Assembly: GCA_019636845.1 (NCBI GenBank)
Contig: JAHBWV010000001.1
Coordinates: 1,550,001-1,614,000, forward strand
Direction: 5' to 3'
DNA: 64,000 bases
Source: Phycisphaeraceae bacterium
Lineage (GTDB): Bacteria > Planctomycetota > Phycisphaerae > Phycisphaerales > UBA1924
Part shown: piece by piece, positions 9,401 to 18,900 of the stretch
How positions within the stretch are numbered: the stretch's first letter is position 1
How the letters are laid out: the number at the start of each line of letters is the position of its first letter
Made by a program: the position numbers and the translations under genes
Notes under the pieces: model-generated
What the model was told of the DNA's origin: nothing
The model's input: the letters and a program-made list of their open reading frames with translations, nothing else
Databases searched by the model: none

Positions 9401-10514
9401 TGCCCTTGATCTTGCGCTTGCACGCCTGAACGAGCTCGTCCGCATCGTTCCACGGGCGTTGCTTCTCCACAAGGTGACGCGCCAGGCGGTCGGCCAGCTC
9501 GTACCGAGGTAGATCCTCGTGTGCCGGTCCCGAGATGATCAGCGGTGTTCGTGCCTCGTCGATCAGGATCGAGTCCACCTCGTCAACGATGGCGAACTGC
9601 CGCTTCCTCTGGACCTGTTGCTCCGTCGAACGCTTCATGTTGTCGCGTAGGTAGTCGAAACCGAACTCGGCGGTTGTGCCGTAGACAACATCGCACCGGT
9701 ACATGAGCCGCTTCAGATCCTCCGGCTGCATGTGCATCGGGTGGATCGCCCCGACGTTCAGTCCGAGCCAGTGGAAGAAGGGGAATGTCCAATCGCGGTC
9801 GCGCTGAACGAGATAATCGTTGACGGTCACGACGTGGATCTTCATTCGCTCGATCGCCGCGAGATAGCACGCCAGCGGTCCGACGATCGTCTTGCCCTCG
9901 CCCGTCTTCATCTCGGCGATCTTGCCCCCGGAAAGAACCATGGCGCCGATCAGCTGGACGTCGAATGGTCGGCTCCTGAAGGGCGGGCGGCTCTCAGGAA
10001 TCAGCTCTCTGACGGCGTCGTAGAGCTTCGGCGGGATCTCGACCTGCATCCAGCCGGGCACAGGCAAAGAGTGACCGAGATAGCGGTCCTCCGTATCGCG
10101 ACTTGAGCCCTCGGGCACGGCACCGACATACGTCCGCGGGTACACGGTGGGTGTGGCCTCCATCGCGGCGCGGGTCTCGTTGTACATCGCGCGGGCGTCG
10201 GGGTTCAGCCGCGAAGCGTCGAATTGTCGATCGGGGTTGAAGATCGATCGAATGCCCACGGAGCGGTCCATCACCTCTCTGGCGATGGCGAAAGCGTCAA
10301 CAAGAAAATCCTCTGAAGTCTGCCCCTTATCGTGCCGCTCGCGGAACTCCACGAGCTTGGCACGCAACTGGCCATCGGTCATCTGGCGCGTACCTGCCTC
10401 GAGCGCGTTGATCGACGCGACCCGCGTCGTGTACTTCTTCACGAAACGATCGTTCCGAGAACCGATGATCCTGTTCAGCAACGGTCCAACAACTGGGATG
10501 CCCTGTGTCGCCAT
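6468..10514 (-). CDS. secA: Preprotein translocase ATPase SecA (extended form)
   Basis: SecA drives proteins through SecYEG using ATP at the cytoplasmic membrane. ATG 10514 is chosen because it is followed by a SecA-like N-terminus and preceded by an AAGAAGG-type ribosome-binding site. The Walker A motif MKTGEGKT is at residues 202-209, followed by VDEVDSILIDEART as the DEAD-box strand. Further on come MAGRGTDIKLG and the GRSGRQGD arginine-finger motif. The protein is 1348 residues against about 900 in Escherichia coli. The extra length includes a coiled-coil-like insertion before residue ~450 and a large insertion at about residues 940-1170, which carries three copies of a Trp-Ala...Phe-Gly repeat. 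The C-terminus is Pro/Gly/Ala-rich and lacks the usual Cys-rich zinc-binding tail. Large SecA proteins are known in planctomycetes. Confidence 0.97.
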   Translation of the reverse strand: MATQGIPVVGPLLNRIIGSRNDRFVKKYTTRVASINALEAGTRQMTDGQLRAKLVEFRERHDKGQTSEDFLVDAFAIAREVMDRSVGIRSIFNPDRQFDASRLNPDARAMYNETRAAMEATPTVYPRTYVGAVPEGSSRDTEDRYLGHSLPVPGWMQVEIPPKLYDAVRELIPESRPPFRSRPFDVQLIGAMVLSGGKIAEMKTGEGKTIVGPLACYLAAIERMKIHVVTVNDYLVQRDRDWTFPFFHWLGLNVGAIHPMHMQPEDLKRLMYRCDVVYGTTAEFGFDYLRDNMKRSTEQQVQRKRQFAIVDEVDSILIDEARTPLIISGPAHEDLPRYELADRLARHLVEKQRPWNDADELVQACKRKIKGIEGDIRQVRDKGQIPELQKQLAAAKEELPRLEQARDRHTQYYELHLERKSCHVTHDGVAEAQRVANIGSFYVGENMDVPHLLEQSLRAHAVYYRDRDYIVMDVQNAQTGRPEPSIVIVDVNTGRPMIGRQWSDGLHQAIECKEKVQIKQETQTVATITIQNFFKMYKRLAGMTGTADTEAQEFHDIYKLDVVAIPTNRQVVRRDFNDTVYLTGKDKWNAIVDEIKAFNDVGRPILVGTTSVEKSELLSQMLTRRHGVKHDVLNAKQHEREAHIVENAGQLGQVMIATNMAGRGTDIKLGTLTREAQLEHWLKRGICPRTVTIESTDEQLREGIYRKVSQTDLEMRKQDAEQAPFEELELRLLRHWATKYTMIDEKQAASMDAESLRRELDASGRFLLHRIRWFTSIEDLGGLHVIGTERHESRRIDNQLRGRSGRQGDKGSSRFYVALDDDLMKMFAGETTMRILARMGMREGDAIEHPMLNKSVERAQRKVEERNFQIRKNILEYDEVMEHQRQTFYGLRQRVLDGRDVKGLIFEYLEGVVEDACDEYLDKHYASQCAATFAGQKLTCEIPPDRLRGKDKNEIEILCRREAVADANTVITVTLGEYMPTEGSDVEMDFDSAGLIRWASNRFGVEIAPEEVKEPTAEVRRAIQERLSVAAQAKIEETDLSGLDAFFAPDYGAKTLATWALNKFGIEISAEEIVKAEESENSSARDAIMARVSEMYREREINYPVEFRMEITMMAAQRGPLQALEALAGWARRRFGVDWTADTLKSTPPPKVRDMLLEQSKAFVERDQLQKDIDEAMAFKTDDELDAHLKAKYGGFLPENLKYLSPDERPDAVRALIENVQRAELVNLERTIVLDILDQTWRDHLYAMDQLRDAIGFRAFSQQDPRIAYKRDGSALFNTMLSDVRERVSDYIFKARVSAASLLGHVVQSKGGPAMPPLGGSRGPAAAPPAARGPAMGPGGITGPGLDG

Positions 10515-10701
10515 GGCTCTACCTTCTTCATGCTGCCGACGAACTCGCGTTGGTTCGTCCGGCTCTGTTCGGCTGTGAGGCCGATTGTTCAATCGAACAC
10601 GATGCGGCCGGCGCGTCTCCGACAAGCCGGAACGGCCTCACGCACGTCAGTCTGGTATGGAAGTGAATGTCTCTGCACGGCCCACGCAGGTGCGCGAGCA
10701 A

Positions 10702-11100
10702 TCAGGCAGCGGGAGGTGGCTGCGGGAGCCGCCCTGTCAGGAGCGTTTCGCTGCGGATGCGGCCGTCCGGTGCCGGGGTGGCCTCTATGGCTGCAACCGA
10801 CTTGCAGATGAGGAACGTTGCTGCCGACGGGCTCTTCGCGAGGGACTGATCAGAGCCGGATCCCTTGAGCAATTCCCGGACGGCCCGTGCGAACGCTTCA
10901 TGGATCTGCCTGGCGGTGGGGCGCTCCTGCCCGCATTCGCGTCCTGATGCGTACAGGGCGCGTTCAACACCGGGGAGAACCGCCCAAGCGAGCGAGCTCG
11001 GAGCGAACCCTGTGGTGATCGCCACCGCGATCAAGACGGCAAGCCCGCTCCAGCGCTGGCGGGTGTGGTCGGGCGGCTTTCTGTCTGGGGCGGTGCTCAT
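10702..11100 (-). CDS. Small single-pass membrane or exported hypothetical protein
   Basis: This 132-residue frame has a basic N-terminus followed by one hydrophobic segment (about residues 18-42, with GLAVLIAVAITTGF at its core), so it is either membrane-anchored or exported. The remainder is a short helical segment with an ARQIHEAFARAVREL core and a Pro/Ala-rich tail. I do not recognise a family. There is no convincing ribosome-binding site at ATG 11100. The hydrophobic topology and the absence of a better frame on either strand are the main reasons for calling it. Confidence 0.5.
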   Translation of the reverse strand: MSTAPDRKPPDHTRQRWSGLAVLIAVAITTGFAPSSLAWAVLPGVERALYASGRECGQERPTARQIHEAFARAVRELLKGSGSDQSLAKSPSAATFLICKSVAAIEATPAPDGRIRSETLLTGRLPQPPPAA

Positions 11101-11327
11101 TGAGCTATGGAGAAGTATCGGCCGGTTCTACAACCCGAGCAAGCACCTTCCGAAAGCAATTCTTGGCAAAGAGGGGGGAGTAGACGCCAGAACCTTCACA
11201 GTCCCTTCACCAACCCTGCGATTGGGCGTATTCTGGTCCCATCCTCTCTCGGAGTCCGATATTCGGTACCGCCCCGTTGAGCATGATGCTCCGCGTGGCC
11301 ACTCTGAGAGGCGGCGGAGCCCTCAGC

Positions 11328-11741
11328 GTGAGCAACGAAAAGCCCCAAGATCAGACCCCCGGCAAGGACGTACCGATGGTCGCGACTCGCCAGTCCCTTC
11401 CTGCTACCCGGGATTCGTTGACCCACAAGTTCAGCATCGATCGTCACGAGGGCTACCTCACGATCGGGCTGTACCCCGATGGAACCCCCGGTGAGATTTT
11501 CATCAAGATCGCCAAGGAGGGCTCCGCGATGTCGGGCATGTGCCAGGCATTCTGCCGCGCCTTTTCCATCGCTCTCCAGTACGGTCTTACCGTCGACGAC
11601 GCGGTCTCACGATTCAAAGGGATGCGATTCGAGCCGATGGGTCCGACCAGCAACCCCGACATCCCCGAGGCCCTCTCGATCGTCGACTACGTCGCCCGCT
11701 ACATGGAACTGCACTACGGCGACACGATCGTCCGTCGGTAG
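11328..11741 (+). CDS. Stand-alone C-terminal (TSCPD) domain of B12-dependent ribonucleotide reductase, NrdJb-like
   Basis: From about residue 30 the protein follows the C-terminal TSCPD domain of class II (adenosylcobalamin) ribonucleotide reductases: LTHKFSI, a GYLTIGLYPDGTPGEIFI core, an AKEGSAMSGM motif, then ALQYGLTVDD, GMRFEPMG and NPDIPEA. In most bacteria this is fused to the catalytic NrdJ chain; here it stands alone, as in the split NrdJa/NrdJb type. The GTG at 11328 has a GGAG site eight bases upstream and is preferred over an upstream ATG at 11277 that lacks one. The catalytic NrdJ gene is not in this window. A role in deoxynucleotide synthesis with a separately encoded NrdJa is inferred. 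Confidence 0.8.
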   Translation: MSNEKPQDQTPGKDVPMVATRQSLPATRDSLTHKFSIDRHEGYLTIGLYPDGTPGEIFIKIAKEGSAMSGMCQAFCRAFSIALQYGLTVDDAVSRFKGMRFEPMGPTSNPDIPEALSIVDYVARYMELHYGDTIVRR

Positions 11742-11859
11742 GGTGGGTTGATGTGCCTCGATTGCGGGCTTTGGTTCGGCGATGCACTCCGTCGCTGGAC
11801 TGCGGTAGTGGTCGAAAGTTGCCGTTTCTCTCGTGCCCCCCTAACCTCACGTTCCCCAC

Positions 11860-11945
11860 GCGGACGTGGCGGAATTGGCAGACGCGCTAGGTTCAGGTCC
11901 TAGTGGGATTAATACCCCGTGGAGGTTCGACTCCTCTCGTCCGCA
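11860..11945 (+). tRNA. tRNA-Leu (anticodon CAG)
   Basis: The 86-base gene has acceptor GCGGACG paired with CGTCCGC and discriminator A, an anticodon stem CTAGG/CCTAG around TTCAGGT (anticodon CAG), a long class II variable arm, and T-arm GGAGG-TTCGACT-CCTCT. CCA is not encoded. A strong hairpin follows ten bases downstream. Confidence 0.97.
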
Positions 11946-11954
11946 TTGTGAATG

Positions 11955-11989
11955 CCGGGCGGCTCGCAAGGCCGCCCGGTTCTGCTTTT
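11955..11989 (+). terminator. Rho-independent terminator after tRNA-Leu
   Basis: CCGGGCGGC at 11955-11963 pairs perfectly with GCCGCCCGG at 11971-11979 over a seven-base loop, and a T-rich stretch ending in TTTT follows. It sits just after tRNA-Leu and before the RNase HII-like gene. Confidence 0.85.
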
Positions 11990-12044
11990 CAATCTCCACC
12001 TTGATCGTCCGCACTCGCCCCTGACGCAGTACCATGCACCTTCC

Positions 12045-13091
12045 ATGGCGCTGATCCTGCTTGGGATTGATGAGGCCGGTTACGGACCCCTGCTGGGGCC
12101 TCTCTCTGTCGGCGCGGCCGCACTCCGGGCAGGCAACTGGTCGGATGGAGACCCCGCTCCCGACTTCTGGAAACTTCTTTCCAAGGCCGTATGCAAAGAA
12201 CCCCGCGAGGCCAAGGGGGCAAACCCGCGCATCCCGGTTGCAGACTCGAAGAAACTGAAGCTCGCCAACTCCGTGACCACCCGTCACCCTCTGGTGCATC
12301 TTGAACGCGCGGTGCTCTCCTTCATGCGATTCGCAGAAGGTGCCGCCCCCGATCTCCCCGCAGACGATGCGGCCCTCTTTGAGGTGCTCGGCGTCGAGCT
12401 CGAGCGGCGTCCGTGGTACCAAGAGGTGAAGCCCGTGTCGGTGCCTGTGGGCTCGACCGCACAGTCGATCGCCATTGGCTCCAATCCTCTCGGCGCTGCG
12501 CTCGAAGCCGCCTCGGTCGACTGTCTCGGGCTCTGGTGCCGCGCAATCGGAGAAACCCGTTTCAACTCGGTGGTCGGCGAGACCGGGTCGAAGGCCGAGG
12601 CCACGGTCGTCGCCATAGGCGAGTACCTGCGCATGGCGTTCGAGAAGTGGGGGAGCGGTGAGCGCGGCGACCTGCGCGTGGTCTGCGACCGGCAGGGTGG
12701 CCGCACGGACTACGGCCCCATGCTCGCCCGCGAGTGCCGCTCTCGTGCCGATGCATCCTCGCGATGGACCGCCGCCGTGAAGGTCCTCGAAGAGTCCGAT
12801 CGCTGCTGCCGCTACGAGGTCCATGATCGCACCCGTCGCATGGTTGTCACGTTCATGCCGGAGGCCGAGTCCGCCCACATGTCCGTCGCGCTCGCCTCGA
12901 TGGTCGCGAAGTTCGTTCGCGAGCTGGCCATGGCCCGTTTCAATCGCTACTGGTGCAGCCGCGCGATAGAGTCCGCCAAGATTGATCTGAAACCCACTGC
13001 GGGGTATCGCCAGGATGCCGCACGCTGGCTTGAAGACGCGAGAGATCTTCTCACGCCCGATGACCGCCGCGCCCTCATCCGCAACGCATGA
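12045..13091 (+). CDS. RNase HII-like ribonuclease H family protein
   Basis: The protein starts with the RNase HII signature ILLGIDEAGYGPLLGPL, where Asp9 and Glu10 are the expected first acidic residues of the active site. Further acidic motifs are VVCDRQGGRTDYGP in the middle and FMPEAESAHMSVALASM near the C-terminus, followed by KPTAGY, as in RNase HII (KxxxGY). RNase HII removes ribonucleotides from RNA-DNA hybrids. At 348 residues it is much longer than typical RNase HII (about 200), with an insertion of roughly 100 residues after the first motif. It may therefore be a divergent branch with another role. ATG 12045 is chosen because the motif follows directly. ribD begins 24 bases after the stop. 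Confidence 0.8.
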   Translation: MALILLGIDEAGYGPLLGPLSVGAAALRAGNWSDGDPAPDFWKLLSKAVCKEPREAKGANPRIPVADSKKLKLANSVTTRHPLVHLERAVLSFMRFAEGAAPDLPADDAALFEVLGVELERRPWYQEVKPVSVPVGSTAQSIAIGSNPLGAALEAASVDCLGLWCRAIGETRFNSVVGETGSKAEATVVAIGEYLRMAFEKWGSGERGDLRVVCDRQGGRTDYGPMLARECRSRADASSRWTAAVKVLEESDRCCRYEVHDRTRRMVVTFMPEAESAHMSVALASMVAKFVRELAMARFNRYWCSRAIESAKIDLKPTAGYRQDAARWLEDARDLLTPDDRRALIRNA

Positions 13092-13115
13092 CACGCATAT
13101 CCGTTCGTACTTGCT

Positions 13116-14261
13116 ATGTCCGAATCAAAGCACTATCTCGACATCGCGGCCCGCGCCGCCATCCGTGCGTTCGGTGATGTGGAGCCCAACCCGCTCGTGG
13201 GATGCGTGCTGGTCAAGGACTCTCGGATCATCGGGATCGGCCACCACAAGAAGTTCGGCGGATTGCATGCCGAGCGTGAGGCCATCGCCGATGCTCTGGC
13301 GAAGGGACACGATCTGCGGGGCGCGACCGCCTATGTCACGCTCGAGCCGTGCCGCCACTTCGGCAAGCAACCTCCGTGCACCGATGCGCTGATCGAGGCG
13401 GGCGTTGCCGAGGTCGTCGCCGCACGGCCGGATCCTGCCGACGTCTCCGGCGGCGGCTTCCGCATCCTCCGCGAGGCCGGGATCTCCTGCCGCTTCGATG
13501 GGTCCTCTTCCCTCGCCACTGCGATCAGCGAGCCCTTCTGCAAGCGTGTGGCCACGGGTCTTCCGTGGGTCATCGCCAAGTGGGCCCAGACAATCGACGG
13601 CCGCATCGCCACTCGCAGCGGAGAGAGCAAGTGGATCTCCGGCGAGCGGTCCCGCGCACGGGTCCACAAGCTCCGCGCGCGGGTCGACGCCATGCTCACC
13701 TCCATGGGAACGGTCATCGCCGACGATCCGATGCTGACGCCCCGCGGCGTACGCCGCATCCATCGCGTGGCCACCCGAGTGGTCGTCGACACCGGCCTCG
13801 ACATCGATGAGAACACGCAACTCGTCCGGACAGCCGCGGTCGTCCCGACCATTGTCTGCTGCTCAAAGGAACTCTCGACCGCGCATCTCATGGCCGACAA
13901 GGTGCAGCGACTGGAGGCGGCGGGCGTTGAAGTCATGGGTGTGCCGCACGAGGTCCTCAGCGGTGGCCTCAACAAGGGACTCGATCTCGAGCTCCTCCTT
14001 CGTGCCCTCGTCGATCACAAGCAGATCTCCACTGTCGTGGTCGAGGCCGGAGGCGGGATGCTCGGCTCCCTCCTCGAAGCCGACCTCATCGACGAGGCCG
14101 TTGTCTATCTCGCGCCGCTGGTGCTCGGCGATGAGCAGGCGTTCAGCGCGGCCAGCGGCCGGATCGCCGCACACCTGGCCGAGGGCCGACGCTTCAGACT
14201 GCTCCGCACCAAGCGCCTCGGCGACGATCTCGAACTCCACTACCGCCGCGCTCGCGACTGA
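13116..14261 (+). CDS. ribD: Bifunctional riboflavin biosynthesis deaminase/reductase RibD
   Basis: RibD catalyses the second and third steps of riboflavin synthesis: deamination of the pyrimidine and reduction of the ribosyl side chain. The N-terminal cytidine-deaminase-like domain has the zinc site His51-Ala-Glu53 with Cys79 and Cys88 (LEPCRHFGKQPPC). The C-terminal reductase domain begins near residue 145 with WVIAKWAQTIDGRIAT, followed by GESKWISG, a conserved DDPMLTPR loop and VVEAGGGMLGSLL near the end. The length (381 aa) is normal. No other rib genes are nearby, and no FMN riboswitch can fit in the 24-base gap upstream. Confidence 0.97.
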   Translation: MSESKHYLDIAARAAIRAFGDVEPNPLVGCVLVKDSRIIGIGHHKKFGGLHAEREAIADALAKGHDLRGATAYVTLEPCRHFGKQPPCTDALIEAGVAEVVAARPDPADVSGGGFRILREAGISCRFDGSSSLATAISEPFCKRVATGLPWVIAKWAQTIDGRIATRSGESKWISGERSRARVHKLRARVDAMLTSMGTVIADDPMLTPRGVRRIHRVATRVVVDTGLDIDENTQLVRTAAVVPTIVCCSKELSTAHLMADKVQRLEAAGVEVMGVPHEVLSGGLNKGLDLELLLRALVDHKQISTVVVEAGGGMLGSLLEADLIDEAVVYLAPLVLGDEQAFSAASGRIAAHLAEGRRFRLLRTKRLGDDLELHYRRARD

Positions 14262-14322
14262 TCCTCTTCCACCCAGCTTCTTCCTCTGCGCCCTCCGCTA
14301 CCTCTGCAAACTTCGTGTTCTC

Positions 14323-15591
14323 TTACGTCCTCTGCCAGAACGCCATCTTCTCCTGCACTGTCGCCTCCACCATTCGTCCTTCCGCCGCGACGTAGAGCTT
14401 TGTACCCGGCTCGCCCATCGCGTACTTGACCATCGCGAACGCGACCGGGGTGCTCGAACGCATCGGGCTCACCGTCGAACTGGTGATCGCGCCGATGGGA
14501 GCGGCGTTGGGGTCGGGCTTGCCATCCACAGGCGCAAAGATCGGTCCGCCCGTCACGGGCTGGCGGGGCGTGCTGTGCTCGTCGCGTGCATCCGGGCCTT
14601 CGAGCGCGAGGGCAACCAGCCGCACCTTGGGATGGCCCCGCGCATCCATGCGGGCCACGATCTCCTGCCCGAGATAGCACCCCTTCTTGAATGAAACTCG
14701 TGAACGCAGCACTTCATCGCCGCACTCGTGCGGCAGGTTGCTGGGCCCGAAATCCAGGTTATAGAGTGCCGTACCACCTTCGATCCGCGCGATGTTGAAG
14801 GCGTGCCACCCGATCGGTCGGAGCATGGGGGGGCGCGGCTTGCCCATGGCACCGGACTGCACGTCGTCGTGGTCGTGCGCCAGCCCCATCAGCGCTTCAT
14901 AGAGAGCGAGTGCTCCCTCGACAGGCACGAAGAGCTCGAGCCCGACTTCACCGGTGGAATCGTCGCGCACCACGGTGATGATCGATGATCCAAAGGCGAC
15001 CGTCGTCGCCTGGCCTTGAGCGAGTGTGTGCAGCCGCGGGCGATCCGTTGTCGCGCCCCTTTCTGCGCCGCCCATGACGGGCGTTTCGTCGACGATCGAC
15101 GCCAGCGCTTCGATCGCTCGCGGCCCGTGAAGCGCGAGTCGATGCACCATCTGCGTCGCATCCGTGAGCGTCACATCCTCGGTGATGATGTACGCATCCA
15201 AGCCCTTCTTCGCACGCGCGACCGCGTGGATGTCCATCTCCAGCACGACTCGATCGGGAAGGACGATCACCCGCATATCGGCATCGATACGGCCCTTGCG
15301 GTTGAGCCAGAACGAGTGACGCCAGCGGAAGGGCTCCAGCCCCTTCATCTCCTGCGTGATCATGCGGCCCAGGAACTCAAGACGGTCGACGCCGGTCACG
15401 ACGAGGAGGCCGCGCTGTGGTTGGTCCAATAGTGCCGCGTGCTTGCGGATCGCGGCATACTCAAGCTCCAACTCAACAAACTGCTCGGCGACCATCACCG
15501 GCTCGGTGAACCCTTCGGGCGCGTCGCCATAGGCCCGCATCGTCGGGTCGGCCGCTTCCATCAATGCCAGAATCGGTGAGGGTGATGCCAT
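14323..15591 (-). CDS. YgfZ/GcvT-fold tetrahydrofolate-binding protein (iron-sulfur cluster repair/assembly)
   Basis: The product has the GcvT/aminomethyltransferase fold and the YgfZ signature KKGCYLGQEIVAR about 100 residues before the C-terminus, with the conserved Cys in it. The N-terminal half includes LLVVTGVDRLEFLGRMIT, as in folate-binding GcvT-like proteins. YgfZ/IBA57/CAF17 proteins use folate to help assemble or repair certain Fe-S clusters. That role is inferred from the signature. ATG 15591 is used because upstream in-frame codons encode an unlikely His/Cys-rich stretch. Its ribosome-binding site is weak. The protein (422 aa) is longer than Escherichia coli YgfZ (about 326 aa). 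Confidence 0.88.
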   Translation of the reverse strand: MASPSPILALMEAADPTMRAYGDAPEGFTEPVMVAEQFVELELEYAAIRKHAALLDQPQRGLLVVTGVDRLEFLGRMITQEMKGLEPFRWRHSFWLNRKGRIDADMRVIVLPDRVVLEMDIHAVARAKKGLDAYIITEDVTLTDATQMVHRLALHGPRAIEALASIVDETPVMGGAERGATTDRPRLHTLAQGQATTVAFGSSIITVVRDDSTGEVGLELFVPVEGALALYEALMGLAHDHDDVQSGAMGKPRPPMLRPIGWHAFNIARIEGGTALYNLDFGPSNLPHECGDEVLRSRVSFKKGCYLGQEIVARMDARGHPKVRLVALALEGPDARDEHSTPRQPVTGGPIFAPVDGKPDPNAAPIGAITSSTVSPMRSSTPVAFAMVKYAMGEPGTKLYVAAEGRMVEATVQEKMAFWQRT

Positions 15592-15831
15592 CAAATCACT
15601 CGAGGTATTGCCCTGACGTGATGCCGAGCTTCGCCTGTCTTCTGTGAGTCGCCCTTCCGGATGGTGGTGAGATCGACAAGCAGTGCAATGCGAACATTCG
15701 CACATCGACCATATGCATCAGATCAGGCGTGTGGGCGATGGGGTGTGTTGCAGGGACGCCGCGTGATTGAACTGAGGCGTGTCAATGCCCACTCTCGCGG
15801 CAACCCCGTATCTCATTTCGCCGAGAGAGAA

Positions 15832-15903
15832 AGCGGGCGAAGGGATTCGAACCCTCGACGTTCAGCTTGGAAGGCTGACGCTCTACCACTGAGCTACGCC
15901 CGC
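15832..15903 (-). tRNA. tRNA-Gly (anticodon TCC)
   Basis: On the minus strand, acceptor GCGGGCG pairs with CGCCCGC (discriminator T). The anticodon stem TCAGC/GCTGA encloses CTTCCAA (anticodon TCC), and the T-arm is GAGGG-TTCGAAT-CCCTT. No CCA is encoded. It is isolated between two protein genes. Confidence 0.95.
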
Positions 15904-15960
15904 ATTGCGACATCATAGCCCGCCATTCGTTTGGATCGGTGTCCGAGCGTGCCGAGATGG

Positions 15961-18900
15961 TCATGGCGCGCTTTGGGGGCTCACATCGGTGGCATTCCAC
16001 GACCATCGATCTTGAACCCGCCAGCGCCGGATGACGCCGTCGGCAGCTCCGGAATACAGACTTCCGGACACTGCATCAAACGCGACCGACTGGACAGCCC
16101 AGACATGTCCCGAGAGTCTCAGGACCTCCGCCCGCTCTGCCAAACTCCAGAGTCTCACTGTGGTGTCAAAGCCGGCCGTCGCCAGTCGGGAGCCATCAGG
16201 TGAGAATTCAAGCCCGAGGATGGCGAGCTGATCGCCGCCCATCGTGCCGGCAACGCTCCAGTCTCGAGGGTCCCAGAGACGGATCACGCCGTCCTCTCCG
16301 CTCGTTGCCACGAGGGTTCCGTCGGGGTGTGTTGCGGCGCACCACGCACCGTCAGGATGACCATCGAACACACGGTCGATTCGCCCATTACGCACGACCA
16401 TGAGACGCCCACTGACACAGGTCACAAGCCGCCAGTCGCCTCCTGCGGCGATCCCGACCGGCGTTTCATCTCCGAAGTCAATCGACTCGACAATACGCCC
16501 GGACGCTGCGTCCACGGTGATGAGCCGATGGTCAACGGTGATTGACAAGAGATGATCCCGAAGCAGCCCGCCCTTGGCAGTTTCTCCCACATCAACCGAC
16601 CAGGCCGGCTCACCGGCCATCCAGGCGGTGACTCGGCCATCGTTGGTCAGACCGATGACCGTACGATCTGTTTCAAAGAGTCTCAGCCCGTGGGATGCCG
16701 AGTTGTCCGACCACAGGGCTACGCCGCTCTCGGCGTCGATCTTTGCGAACGCGGGGCCTTCGCCAGCGATGAAGAGCCCGTCGTGCGTTGGAAGAAGATG
16801 AGCGATGTCGGTGCGTTTCCATCGAGCCGACGTTGCACGAGCATTGATTGACAGTGCCCAGGTTCTCACGAAGCCGTCACGGCCTGCGGAGACCAGCCGA
16901 TCAGGGCCGAGGAAGGTGAGCCCCGTCACTGTCGCTTCGTGGGCGAGGAAGCGCTCGATCTCATCCCCCGTTGAGATGTTGAAGTATCGGACGGTCGAAT
17001 CGCCGCTGCCTGTTGCGAGGTGCGAGCCGTCGGGCGAGAGCCGGACCGCGATCACGCGGCTGCCGTGCCCTCGATAGAGAAACACCGAACGCATGTCATT
17101 GAGTTGGTACACACTCACCGTGCGCACGTCGTCGCCGATCGCAAGGAAACGCTCGTCACGATCGACATCGACACTGAGGACTGACGCGTCCGTGGTCAAC
17201 AGGTGCTCGAATGCATCGCTCGAACGATCGAGTCGGGCAACCCCGTATGTGCCCGCAAGGTAGAGGCGATCGCTCTGCGGCGGGCCGGAAATCGCGAGCG
17301 TCATGCCCTCATACGGCACCCTCCACGCGGCGATCATCTCACCCGAAGGAATGGACCAGTCCTCAACGACACCGGTTTGTCCGACAACAGTGAGGCGTGT
17401 CGCATCATCCGAGAAGAGCAGTCCCCGCGGATGGCCCACGCCTGATTGGATCGTCGCGGCCACGGCTCCACTCACCGACTGCTTCACGGTGACGAGCCCT
17501 CTCACATCGCCGATGGCAACGGCCCCATTCCTCGCCCCGGCGACAGCGACGATAAAGCCATCGTGTTCGGATCGCTCAACAACCGTTCCGAGTGCCGAGT
17601 CGACTACGGCGAGTCCTGCCGTGCCGTGCGACACCACGACCAGCGATCCTGCGCCCACGGAGTCGAGCCCCAACTGGCCCTGCGCGAAAGCAACGACTTC
17701 TGTGCTGGATCGTTCGATGTAGCGACGGAGGTATGACCATTCCCAGGCCCGCAGGTCATCCGGGCAGGCATCCAGGGCTCGGCGGACGCCTCGTCGATCG
17801 CCGGCGAACACCGCCGCGTGGGCGACTGCGATGTTGCTCAGACTGAGACTGCGCCGGAGTGATTCAGAGGTCGAGTCCGCTCGCTCTTTCTCTCGCGTCC
17901 TTTCTTCGAGAGCGATCCTGACTTCTCGATGTGCGAGCGACTCGGATTCTGCCAGCCGGGCGTTCTCACGCGATTGAACCGAAGACACCACTCCGAACGT
18001 GATGAGGGCGAGCAGAGCGAGTATGGCGACGCCAAGACTCTTGCGGTGACGATTGGCGACTCGGAACGCGACGTATGAGAGACTGTCACGACGCGCCTCG
18101 ATCGGACGACCTTCGAGGTGGTTCCGGATGTCGTCCGAGAGCGATGTGACCGACGAGTATCGACGGTCGCGATCCGCATCCATCGCCCGCGCGATAATGG
18201 TCTCGATATCGCCGCGAAGCTCAGGGCAGAGATCGCCCGCCAGAGGGGGGCGATCGGAACGCACGCGGTCGAGTGCGGCGGCCAGCGGCAGGCCGTCGAG
18301 TTCGAGCGGAACTCTGTCTGTCAGAAGCTCGAAGAGGATCGCACCCAGCGCATACACATCGCTGCGCGTGTCGATCGCGGAAGGATCTCCCCACGCCTGC
18401 TCGGGGCTCATGTATTGAAGCGTGCCGACGATCTGCCCCTGTTGTGTGATTGAAGCATCGATCCCGAAACTCTCGTCCGTGACCCGGGCTACACCGAAAT
18501 CGAGGATGCGGGGCCGCCCGGCCTCATCCACAAGGATGTTGGCTGGCTTCAGATCGCGGTGGATGATGCCGCGCTGGTGCGCGTGCGCAACGCCCGCACA
18601 GATCTCGAGGAAGAGATTCAGGCGTTCGCTGAGACCCAGCTTCTTGAGGCGGGCATGGGCTGTCAGAGACACGCCTCGCACGAGTTCCATCGCGATGAAG
18701 GCCTGATCTGGGTGCTCTGAATCCGCAACGCCCGCTTCGAACACCTGGGCGATCGCGGGGTGCTGGAGTCGGGCGAGTACCTGGGCCTCGAACTCGAGCC
18801 GGCGAAGAGCACGATGTGATGTGCGCCCTGGTCGCAGGGCCTTGAGTGCGACCGCACGCCGAGGAGAAGTCTGCTCTGCTTCGTAGACCGCGCCGGACCC

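Noticed and set aside
11847-13094. A 415-codon minus-strand frame across the RNase HII-like gene and tRNA-Leu.
   Set aside because: It would read through a tRNA and its terminator; the plus-strand gene has recognisable RNase HII motifs.
13092-13115. Possible FMN riboswitch before ribD.
   Set aside because: Only 24 bases separate it from the upstream gene, too short for the aptamer.
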